Positions 8,568-16,694 of a stretch of DNA of 64,000 nt are shown in pieces. The stretch comes from Nitzschia sp. pyKryTriq1. Lineage: Eukaryota > Bacillariophyta > Bacillariophyceae > Bacillariales > Bacillariaceae. The position numbers and the translations under genes are program-made. The notes beneath the pieces were generated by a model. That model searched no databases. It worked only from the letters and a program-made list of their open reading frames with translations, and was not told the origin of the DNA. The stretch spans positions 1,406,501 to 1,470,500 of the forward strand of contig OY101126.1 in NCBI GenBank assembly GCA_956465555.1, read 5' to 3'. Position 1 is the stretch's first letter; each line of letters opens with the position of its first letter.

Positions 8568-10643
8568 TTAATCATTTTCATTTGCCAGCTGTTTCTTCCA
8601 CTTGACCCGAAACTCTTGTAATTGCTTGACCGGATGGTCGAACGATTTGGGCGAAGGCTGAACTTTGAAGCGATGGATCGGCAACGGATGCGAATGGACA
8701 AAATTTCCAATAGATTTGTCTTCTGCGTGTACGGAAAGCTGTTCCCGACGACAGAGAGGGGAGGTAATATATCGTGCCAGATCCACAGACATCCAATAAA
8801 AGGAGCCTTGGTTGAAAATTGGTCCAGTGAGTTGCCCGAATTCTTCCTTGGCACGCGGGGAACCCCCATAGACACGAACATTGTCGGGGAATCGCGGCAA
8901 CTGGTGGATAGTGTAATTGAATAGGTTTCGAGGGTAGATCAAGGTATCCGAGTCGGTCTTGGCAATGTAGTCAAAGTACACGTGTTCGTCCACAACCATG
9001 GTAGCGTACTTGAAGAAGGATTGTGACTTGCCTTCATTCATGTTTTCTCGAATGTTCAACAAAACGAGGTCCTTCTCATCGCTCAAAGAGGAGGCAGGAA
9101 GAGTCATCGGTACAGAGATGTTGGACTTCACACGCTCAGTCGGTCCGTCGGGATTACCACCGGCAACAAAAACATAAGCAATCTGGCATTCTTGAAGTAG
9201 CCGCGGGTGTTCCCGATTGTGGGATGACAAAAGCTCAATGAGAGAGCAGATTCGGTGGTTCCCAAGCGTGCCGTTCTTCGATTTGTAATAAGACAGATAG
9301 GTCTCCCGAATCGCAGCTCGTCGCTTGATCTCCTTGGCATCGTCTTTCATTGTAAAAATTCCCAAAAGTACTCTCGGCCCGTACTGGCAAGTACCGACGG
9401 TAGGGCTGATACGAGGGTTCGACCGAACTCGAGCTTCTTCCTCGGGATCTTCGTAAGCCACCAACCTAGTATCCTTGTAGGCATCCCACTGAGAAATGAA
9501 TGGAACATAGATATATCGTCCCAATACATTGGCATCATCTTCCACGAGATACGTGCTATCTTTCAGCGGGATGACGATGGTGGTGTTGGAAGGAATCTTC
9601 TCAGGAGTCATCATGGTTGACGGATCATGCACGATTCTCGTATGGGACGAATCATCATCGATGATCCGTTCAAGAATCATTTCTGTATGTTCATTTGGTA
9701 CTCCAGCATGAAAGGATGGATGAGCCATGACCTGTTTCAGGAGATGAAGAGACAAGACGACATAATCTTTTATTCTCGTTCGTGGTGCTCCTATGTTTGT
9801 GTTCGAGTCGGAAGAGGCAGCTCCAAAGTAGACCTTGGGATGTGAAAAGGCAGAAAGAGTACCAGCACTACTACTACTACTAGAAGCACTACCATCACCA
9901 ACTCCTCCACCAAACAGCTCTCGAGGCCAGACCCGGTCGGGATACAAGACGACCCGACTATGTGTGTACGCCACAAAATCAAAAGGGAAACCACCAGATT
10001 TTCGAGACGACGAAAATTGCGAAGGGTTCTTTTGGGTGCTGTGTTCCTCGTAGGAGGATCCAAGCAAGTACTCATACAGTCGATGGACCCGGTTCGATCC
10101 GCCATTCGTTGTGATGTTGAGATAAATCATATCGATCTCCGGAGCAAACTGATTTTTTGGATTGGGTTTGAATTGCCCTTCTGCCACGAAAGAATAAACA
10201 ATCTGACATGTCGAGGTAGAACGTGTAAATTCCGCCAGCGAGCAAATACTCGGCCACGTGGATCCTGTTCCACCAACAAGCTTGGTAAATATCTCCAAAT
10301 AGGTAGTGCGGATGATATTTCTCAATCTCATGTCGACTCCTTTTGGATTTGTGAAAATTCCCACAAAGATCCTTCGGTGATGTTCCTTTGCCGCTGGTAG
10401 TCGTACATTTGACTTCCCTTTGACGTTGATGATATGAGCGGGCTCTGGCGTCGCTTTCCCCAATTCCCTGAGAGTCGTCGGTGGTGCAGCAAGAAAAAAG
10501 GAAGACTGGTCTTTTGTCCCGACGGTGGAAGACGTTCGAATCAGACCCAGAGTGGTCGCAGCAACAATGCAGCATAGCAGTAAGCGAATTCTTGTGGGGT
10601 GGGACAACGCCTCACGCTGCTGTTTCGTTGTTCGTGCCCGCAT
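8568..10643 (-). CDS. Two-lobed GT31-like glycosyltransferase, copy A
   Basis: Probable Golgi type II glycosyltransferase of 691 residues, intronless. A signal anchor (LLLCCIVAATTLGLI) lies near residues 20-37. Two tandem GT31-like lobes follow. Lobe 1 has RRIFVGIFT and IIRTTYLEIF; lobe 2 has RVLLGIFTMKDD and AAIRETYLSYY. The second lobe has the DxD-type motif AKTDSDTLIYP expected for nucleotide-sugar and metal binding in beta-1,3-glycosyltransferases. The first lobe has THSRVVLYPDRV at the matching place, so it probably does not catalyse. A paralogue lies in inverse orientation at 28400-30442 and shares the upstream region. The sugar transferred cannot be read from sequence. Confidence 0.8.
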   Translation of the reverse strand: MRARTTKQQREALSHPTRIRLLLCCIVAATTLGLIRTSSTVGTKDQSSFFLAAPPTTLRELGKATPEPAHIINVKGKSNVRLPAAKEHHRRIFVGIFTNPKGVDMRLRNIIRTTYLEIFTKLVGGTGSTWPSICSLAEFTRSTSTCQIVYSFVAEGQFKPNPKNQFAPEIDMIYLNITTNGGSNRVHRLYEYLLGSSYEEHSTQKNPSQFSSSRKSGGFPFDFVAYTHSRVVLYPDRVWPRELFGGGVGDGSASSSSSSAGTLSAFSHPKVYFGAASSDSNTNIGAPRTRIKDYVVLSLHLLKQVMAHPSFHAGVPNEHTEMILERIIDDDSSHTRIVHDPSTMMTPEKIPSNTTIVIPLKDSTYLVEDDANVLGRYIYVPFISQWDAYKDTRLVAYEDPEEEARVRSNPRISPTVGTCQYGPRVLLGIFTMKDDAKEIKRRAAIRETYLSYYKSKNGTLGNHRICSLIELLSSHNREHPRLLQECQIAYVFVAGGNPDGPTERVKSNISVPMTLPASSLSDEKDLVLLNIRENMNEGKSQSFFKYATMVVDEHVYFDYIAKTDSDTLIYPRNLFNYTIHQLPRFPDNVRVYGGSPRAKEEFGQLTGPIFNQGSFYWMSVDLARYITSPLCRREQLSVHAEDKSIGNFVHSHPLPIHRFKVQPSPKSFDHPVKQLQEFRVKWKKQLANEND

Positions 10644-10654
10644 GGTGGTACACC

Positions 10655-10680
10655 AGGTATACGTTATATACCACGCTTTT
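10655..10680 (-). promoter_or_regulatory. TATA-like box of GT31 copy A
   Basis: On the sense strand GTGGTATATAACGTATACC lies about 12-35 bases before the ATG and is unchanged in the paralogue at 28368-28387. As a TATA box it would place transcription start almost on the ATG. Its conservation is directly seen; its function is inferred. Confidence 0.4.
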
Positions 10681-10876
10681 CATTCAACATAGACATCTGC
10701 TCTTTTCACTCACTTCCCTTCTACTTTATGACCCTATCTTCGTCACACCATGTTCAGTTTTCATTGTGTAATGTTGATGCTGATCACAGACTACTAATAT
10801 GCTGCGATGCATTATCATCGTAGTCGAACGATGAATTAGATGAACAGCAATACCGCAGGTAGCAAAAAAAGAGCGG

Positions 10877-10904
10877 TTTTTCGCGCCAAAAGGGATGACG
10901 TCAT
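10877..10904 (-). promoter_or_regulatory. Conserved 28-bp element: E2F-like plus CRE (copy A)
   Basis: TTTTTCGCGCCAAAA immediately followed by GGGATGACGTCAT. The first part matches the E2F/DP consensus (TTTSGCGC) and the second holds the palindromic bZIP/CRE site TGACGTCA. The same 28 bases occur upstream of the paralogue at 28147-28174, inside flanks that are otherwise only partly alike. Confidence 0.6.
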
Positions 10905-11109
10905 ACTGGCAATAAACTTCTGGTCAGTACACTACTATGTACTTGTACTGTACCAGCTACTATAATTTGACAGTGGGCACTTTTTCGCTGCTTTATACGG
11001 TATACAGTAGTAGGCTGGCACAGCATGGGTATACGAATCATGTACTACGTATATAATATCTTCTGATCCATATCTTTTAGTATTGGTTCGATCATCATCA
11101 TTATGATCA

Positions 11110-12949
11110 TCATGTTTCGTTTTTCTCTTTGAGTTTTTGGGCCCACCACTTTTCTTCGTCTCTAACAATTTCAATCCACTTCTGGTGCCGCGCGTTGCGT
11201 GCTTCATCATTCATATAGTATATAGGTCTCATGTGACCTGATGGTATATCATTGAAAGAAATAGTCTTGTCTGACGATGAGTTCTTCCTGATGCAATCGA
11301 CTCCCATTTCAATGTCTAATTCAAGAATAGCAGGGAGCGACGAATGGAGTTATGAGAAGAATGATGATGATTCAAGGAGGACCATAATAATAGTAGTACT
11401 AGACCCAAAACAATATCAGCGCGCCAAAGTCGTTCTGCCGCTTACCTTCATGAAACTCCCACATGGGCTTCTCCATTGCGTCCGGGATATCATGCCCATA
11501 CGTCAAGTACTTGTAATGAATCTGTTCCGTACTCTCAAATTGATTATGGAAATGATACCCAGTATGACCGCCCGACTCTTGTGAGACCATATTTCCTCCA
11601 GATTCTAATCGAATATCAGCTGCTTGCCATAATGGAAAGACACCATTCTCGTCTCCGGTCGGGTTTGGCTTGTAGTTATGGTATTCGTTGAATCTTCCAT
11701 AGCCTGGCAACCGATGACTATGGTTCTCTAGATATTCACGCTTTGCTGGAGGGTGAAGCGTTTCGTTACCAATTCTGTCAACGCATTCTCCCAAAATGGC
11801 ATCGGGATGATACCATCTACGATCTTTGGCCAAGCATTCAGGGCTGCCCTCAAAGACAAGCGTAGATCCAAGGATCTTTCCTGCTTTGCAATTTTGTCCC
11901 GGACGAAATTGTGGTATATCGCAAATCTGCATCGCCCTTAAAAAGTCACGAGTAAACATTTCATCTGCATCCACAATGATTCCAATATCATCGGGTCGCA
12001 TTCCATTTCTCTTCCAACGCAACGTCAGACTTTCAAATTGAAGATTCTCTTGTCCAATTCCACCATGGCCAAATGTCTTGGTAGCGTTGGTGGTATAGTA
12101 ATCCATTGAGACTCGAGTCTTTGGCCCGTGAGATTGCATCAGCAAAAATAAGTCTTCCGAAGACTCATTGAATCGAAGTCGACGAGGCGATAAATTTTGT
12201 GTTTCGGTGAACTCAATGTAAGCCACCGTATGAAAGACATTCCAGGCTTCTGTTCCCGCGACTAGGACTTGCAGGATGCTATCATCCGTGATTCGAACAC
12301 CACCGAACAGGCGCCGCCGGGACGTCCGACGGCCGTCGTATTTATATTTGTATCGAGCACATCTCTGCGTTTCCTTTTCAATATCAATTTCTTCGTCATC
12401 TAGCAACGCCTTTTGTTGTGGATTCCACCATTCACCAGCATTATTATAAAAATGATAATGCTTGTTCTCCAGGAAAGGAAGAGGAGCCTGCTGCTGCAGA
12501 TCATGCTCCTTGGGGATCTCGATCTCCTGCGAGTGCGGTCCCCAAAAGAAGGTCCCGTGCGGCAGCGCGACTTGCTCCAAATCTTCCAGCTGATACGAAG
12601 TGGGTTTCTTCTTCTTCTTCTCGCCGGTAATTGTGCTTGTGCTTGTGCTTGTGCTTGTGCTTGTGCTTGTGCTTGTGCTTGATGATGATGATCCAACACG
12701 TACGTGTAGTACGTTCTTGGAATAGTCGGCATAAGAATCGACGACGACTCCAGGATGATCTAAAACGCCATCACCATCATCAACAGCAGCAGCAGCAATG
12801 CGTGACGAGAATAAACAAAGCCATACCAGTAGTGCTACCAAAGATCCAATAAATACAATCCTCAACAAAACAGTCGTACGACCAAGTGAGAACGACGACG
12901 ACGACGTCCCGACCCTGCTGCTCCTGGTGCTGGTGATCCGCAATGCCAT
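11110..12949 (-). CDS. Type II membrane glycosyltransferase-like protein with DADE motif
   Basis: Exon 1 12949-11446, intron 11445-11316 (130 bp, GTAAGC...AATTAG), exon 2 11315-11110; phases match (HE|DIEMGVDC). An N-terminal membrane segment (TTVLLRIVFIGSLVALLVWL) is followed by a Ser/Thr linker encoded by a TGTGCT hexamer microsatellite (about 12632-12680). Then comes a catalytic-looking region with GIIVDADEMFTRDFLRAM, where DADE resembles the acidic metal-binding motif of GT-A enzymes, and a conserved Cys/Trp/His-rich C-terminal half. The reading resembles GT17-type or related diatom proteins, but the family assignment is uncertain. It probably acts in the Golgi. Confidence 0.7.
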
Positions 12950-13169
12950 CCTCCTCGTGCTAGTAATACTCTACTCGACTGTACTCTACTCGTCTACTCT
13001 ATTTATAGAGTAGTAGTCATACAAGAGTAGAGAGAGTAATATACAAGAACACCACAACTTCTAGCAGCAGATAGCATCATAGTCATGCAGTACCAATAGT
13101 ACGGTATTACACATACAGTACCGGCAGCAGCACATCACATCGCAGAGAACAAATATGGTCGATTGCCTT

Positions 13170-13493
13170 GCTACGGCCGATCAAAACCCGCCGGATTATC
13201 AAAACCCGCCGGATTTTGGATGGTCATTAATGACCGATTCGACCGCAAAAATGACTGTCGACGGCTGGACCTCAGACTCCGCGCCATTTGGAATGTTTGT
13301 TTTCCTAATAGGAACTCATTCAAATGCTACGAGAGCAGCGGAATTGCATCCGATGTGTAAAAAAGAAAAATGCAGCGACGATCTTTTATTATCACTGCCA
13401 ATAGACAACCTCTACAGTACTTCGACTATCTTTCTATTAACGTTAACGATTACAAATGGGTGACGAGAATACACCTCCCAACCCTGGTCTAAA
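13170..13493 (+). repeat. Left terminal inverted repeat
   Basis: Contains a short ORF (MTDSTAKMTVDGW... to the stop at about 13463) whose TGA overlaps the ATG of a second frame beginning MGDENTPPNPGL. Both are repeated in the right arm because the arms are identical. Confidence 0.85.
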
Positions 13494-13546
13494 CAATGGT
13501 TTCTCGACGAAAAAACAAGCGATTTTCAAATTTCAAAGTTGCAGCA

Positions 13547-14365
13547 TTATTTGTCAGAGAAAGTGTTACCATTCTCCGAATGTATTTGTTTCGCAGCCAT
13601 GGCAGTTTCGTTCAATGAAAGGTAAGGAAGACGACCTGTCAGGCCCCAATCATCGTGCATTGGAACACCATTCTCATAATCCCTGCAAATTTGTATCATT
13701 CTGTCTTGGGTTGTGATGGGGATCAATTTCTTGATGATCCACTCCCTGGCAACTTTAGGACGAAGAATTCTATCGAGCAACAACAAAGTCTTTGCTGCTT
13801 CTATGCATTTATATTCCACACCATTATCTGGTAGTGGATAGGATAGAGCCGGCTCCTGCGCGCCTGCCTCAAGTGTTGGAGTTACCGGCCTTGCAGTTTT
13901 CCTTCTCTTAGTAGGACTGGGAGATAATGATGCGTGTCGAAACTTGTTTGAACGTGCAGGCTGTTTCAGTGAGTTTTGAAGGGCTTCTAGGTTCACTTGT
14001 GCCTCACTCTTTTTAGTGAGAACATTTGACGAGGAGCTTGAGAGCGCTGTGTTGAATCTGCTTGCAACATAGGCTGCGGAACTGAGTCCAGTAGTGCGAG
14101 ACAATTTGTTGGACAGGGACCCAAGCACCAATTCGGTTTCCTCTGCACGAGAAGTGACGGCTTGTTCAACTTGACTCAGGAGTTCTATGTGCTTACGAGA
14201 GAGAGAAAGGGACGCTTCCGCGCGTAAAGTTGAGAGGGCATCTTTCACGACTTGTGTAAAAAGCTTTGTACTTTGCACCAACTTTCTCGCAGATAGCTGT
14301 GCTTCGAAGGCATTATCCAAGCCCGACTTTAGACCAGGGTTGGGAGGTGTATTCTCGTCACCCAT
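13547..14365 (-). CDS. 272-residue protein of the TIR element
   Basis: Starts inside the right arm (MGDENTPPNPGL) and ends in the core. It is Ser/Leu-rich and probably helical to residue ~125, with a basic nuclear-localisation-like patch (SPTKRRKTARP) and then a C-terminal region containing WIIKKLIPITTQDRM and DDWGLTGRLPYLS. The latter is shaped like the W-x-GRP-x-L tail of some transposon-linked HTH proteins, but I do not recognise the family. It could be a DNA-binding accessory protein rather than a transposase. Confidence 0.55.
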   Translation of the reverse strand: MGDENTPPNPGLKSGLDNAFEAQLSARKLVQSTKLFTQVVKDALSTLRAEASLSLSRKHIELLSQVEQAVTSRAEETELVLGSLSNKLSRTTGLSSAAYVASRFNTALSSSSSNVLTKKSEAQVNLEALQNSLKQPARSNKFRHASLSPSPTKRRKTARPVTPTLEAGAQEPALSYPLPDNGVEYKCIEAAKTLLLLDRILRPKVAREWIIKKLIPITTQDRMIQICRDYENGVPMHDDWGLTGRLPYLSLNETAMAAKQIHSENGNTFSDK

Positions 14366-14651
14366 TTGTAATCGTTAACGTTAATAGAAAGATAGTCGAA
14401 GTACTGTAGAGGTTGTCTATTGGCAGTGATAATAAAAGATCGTCGCTGCATTTTTCTTTTTTACACATCGGATGCAATTCCGCTGCTCTCGTAGCATTTG
14501 AATGAGTTCCTATTAGGAAAACAAACATTCCAAATGGCGCGGAGTCTGAGGTCCAGCCGTCGACAGTCATTTTTGCGGTCGAATCGGTCATTAATGACCA
14601 TCCAAAATCCGGCGGGTTTTGATAATCCGGCGGGTTTTGATCGGCCGTAGC
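14328..14651 (-). repeat. Right terminal inverted repeat
   Basis: Reverse complement of the left arm. It supplies the start codon and first 12 residues of the core ORF, plus a 77-residue ORF (14591-14358) that ends on the start of MGDEN. Confidence 0.85.
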
Positions 14652-14652
14652 C

Positions 14653-14735
14653 CGGTACAGACTATTCTTTACTCGTACAGACTATTTACTCGTACAGACT
14701 ATTTACTCGTACAGACTATGTTTACTCGTACACAT
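14653..14735. repeat. 17-bp tandem repeat beside the TIR element
   Basis: Four to five copies of TACTCGTACAGACTATT with small indels, directly adjoining the right end of the element. No copy is seen on the left side. Confidence 0.75.
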
Positions 14736-14797
14736 AATAGCTAATGTCTGCATACTTGTCGTACTGCATATGAGCAATATACTTCTTGCATATGATC

Positions 14798-15385
14798 ATG
14801 GCAGACATTTCCGAGTACAAAGTTGGAGTCATCTTATCGGTCGAAGACATTGCCGCCAAGAATAAAGGTGGAAAGACACTCAAGACTTGTTTGATCAATA
14901 TCGGACGACGTCGACGAGGTGGCGGCGATGATGATGATGATGGTGATGGTGATAATAGTGAAACGAAGCTCACAGTGGTGACGGCGGCTCCCAATGTCCG
15001 AGCAGGATCTCGTGTTGCGGTAGCACCGGTGGGATCGACAGTCATCACCGAAGAGGGAGAGGAGCTCAAGATTCAAAAGACAGCCGTCGGCGGTGTCATG
15101 AGTGAAGGGATGTTGTGTGACTCGAGAATGTTGGGCTGGACGGGTGGAGCGGCGGGAATTGCCGTTCAGATACCGGAATCGGTGGAAATTGGATCGGCTC
15201 CGCCTGCGACAAAACCAAGACCGAATGATGGTGGTGGTGGTGGGGAAGATGCTGCCGGTGGACCGCCGCCGGTGGCTGAGGGACTCTTTCAAAAAAAGCT
15301 GACCAAAGAAGAAAAGAAAAAGTTGGCAGCGGAAAAGCGAGCCGCCAAAAAGGCGGCAAAGGAGTCGGCGACAGAAGAATCATAA
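14798..15385 (+). CDS. tRNA-binding OB-fold protein (EMAP II/Arc1p-type domain)
   Basis: MADISEYKVGVILSVEDI opens a tRNA_bind OB fold: LKTCLINIG, LTVVTAAPNVRAG, VAVAPVGSTV and the C-terminal signature MSEGMLCDSRMLGW. An acidic Asp/Gly loop is inserted near residue 50, and a Lys/Ala-rich basic tail (KLTKEEKKKLAAEKRAAKKA) could add non-specific tRNA affinity. This domain docks tRNA onto aminoacyl-tRNA synthetases or acts in trans. The start is set at 14798; a second ATG at 14792 is in frame. About 196 residues, no synthetase catalytic domain. Confidence 0.8.
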   Translation: MADISEYKVGVILSVEDIAAKNKGGKTLKTCLINIGRRRRGGGDDDDDGDGDNSETKLTVVTAAPNVRAGSRVAVAPVGSTVITEEGEELKIQKTAVGGVMSEGMLCDSRMLGWTGGAAGIAVQIPESVEIGSAPPATKPRPNDGGGGGEDAAGGPPPVAEGLFQKKLTKEEKKKLAAEKRAAKKAAKESATEES

Positions 15386-16052
15386 CATGCCTATGTTGTA
15401 CTCTAGCTATACTACTCTAGACTTGGAGGGATGGATCTTGGTGCGTGGTGCTTGTTTACTTTTCTTTCCTATTGATGATTTTAATTGGATCAATTCTCGA
15501 GACAAGTCTTCTACCACCGGTCGTTTAGTTTCATGTCACTCTGGACGTGGCACCATACTGTTTCCGGTATCGTCCTGCTGGAATGGTCGTGTAGGCCATG
15601 ACCTGCTTTCCGAAGGACGGGACGAGAGCTACTATTTTTTTCATTGTCAAGTAGTTTGTTATATACTACTGTAGTACAATATGTTGTTCGGGTAGTAGTA
15701 ATACTAGTCTGTGCAGTCAAGCATTAATACGGTTATACTCTAGTAGTCTTTCTAGCTACTAGTAGCTAGTAGTAGTACTTCGGGAAATAAAAGGGGAGAT
15801 CAGGAGCAGCAGCCAGATTCATTCTCGGTCGCAGGCGGCACCAGCACAAGAATAAGAACAACCCAAGCAGAACAAGAACAGCAGATCATCTCGTACGTTG
15901 TAGAAGAACAATGCAACACATCTACTACATACAGTACTAACTAAGCTGACTATAGTATCGTGACTTGGACTATCTCTCCTTTTCGCTTCCTCTATCCTAT
16001 CCGATCGAACAAGTCGTTGTCCCTCCCCCCGCGCCTCTCTTCAATACAAGTG
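15386..16052. other. Spacer
   Basis: No gene recognised. Contains CTAGTAGT-type repeats near 15740-15780 and a purine-rich stretch. Confidence 0.4.
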
Positions 16053-16410
16053 TTACCGGGACCGTGCGGTAGTACGGGCGAACCCTAGCGTCGGGCTCAT
16101 GACCCCCCAGCTAGGAATACTTAATGGAAGCGTTGATTTTTATGGCATTGACATAGGGAACAGAATTCCACTCTAAACTCGGAACGCGCGTTAAGTCAAT
16201 TTCGATTCGTTGACTTAACATTCGTTGAAATAGAATCATTGACGTAAGAAACGTGGAAATAAGCATCGGTCGTGAAAAATGGAAACATAAAAAGCGCGTT
16301 AAAAAAGGTTGCTTGGTAACAATATTTCCGGTCGTGGGAAGTCACTACTAAGGGGTAGGGCCTCCCCCCTTAGGGTTTGCCGCGCAGTACCGCACGGTCC
16401 GGTACCGGTA
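16053..16410. repeat. Possible MITE with imperfect ~33-bp inverted ends
   Basis: The left end TTACCGGGACCGTGCGGTAGT with a downstream AACCCTA matches the reverse complement of the right end (TACCGGACCGTGCGGTACT with AACCCTA), with a few mismatches. The interior is non-coding and holds a 10-bp perfect hairpin, GTTAAGTCAA / TTGACTTAAC (16190-16219). No clear target duplication. The size and form fit a MITE-like element or old solo inverted repeat. Confidence 0.45.
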
Positions 16411-16694
16411 AAGTCGTACGGGCCGTCTGTATGTCGCCTCTCGCCGGATTTTTCGACCGTCTGTCTGTATGTCGCCTCCGATTTTGGCTTTGATTATGAT
16501 GATTACTGTATTGATTTGTTTTGTGGAATGCTTATTCCCAAAATACGCGCTCCATCAAATCACGCGCAAAGCAGAATATTTCATTCATGAGCGCGTCTCT
16601 ATAACTTTTTGTTGGACCGAGGAGTATAATATATCATCCCGAGTACAGGGACAATCCACAACACAATCAACACATCATCATCATCGTCATCATC

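Larger units (their letters stand above)
13170..14651. mobile_element. DNA element with perfect 324-bp terminal inverted repeats
   Basis: The ends 13170-13493 and 14328-14651 are reverse complements; I compared nearly all bases and found no mismatch. Within each end an ATCAAAACCCGCCGGATT unit is repeated twice in tandem near the tip. Both tips abut TA (CTA|CGGCCG ... CGGCCG|TAG), which would fit a TA target duplication, but TA is palindromic, so this does not prove it. The core carries one 272-residue ORF. No DDE transposase motif recognised, so it looks non-autonomous or of an unfamiliar family. Confidence 0.85.

Noticed and set aside
12631-12852. CLCLCLCL plus-strand ORF
   Set aside because: Shadow of the TGTGCT microsatellite that encodes a Ser/Thr linker on the minus strand.
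13155-13463. Plus-strand ORF MVDCLATADQ... across the left arm of the TIR element
   Set aside because: Its first codons lie outside the element and the rest is arm sequence present in both ends; not called as a separate gene.
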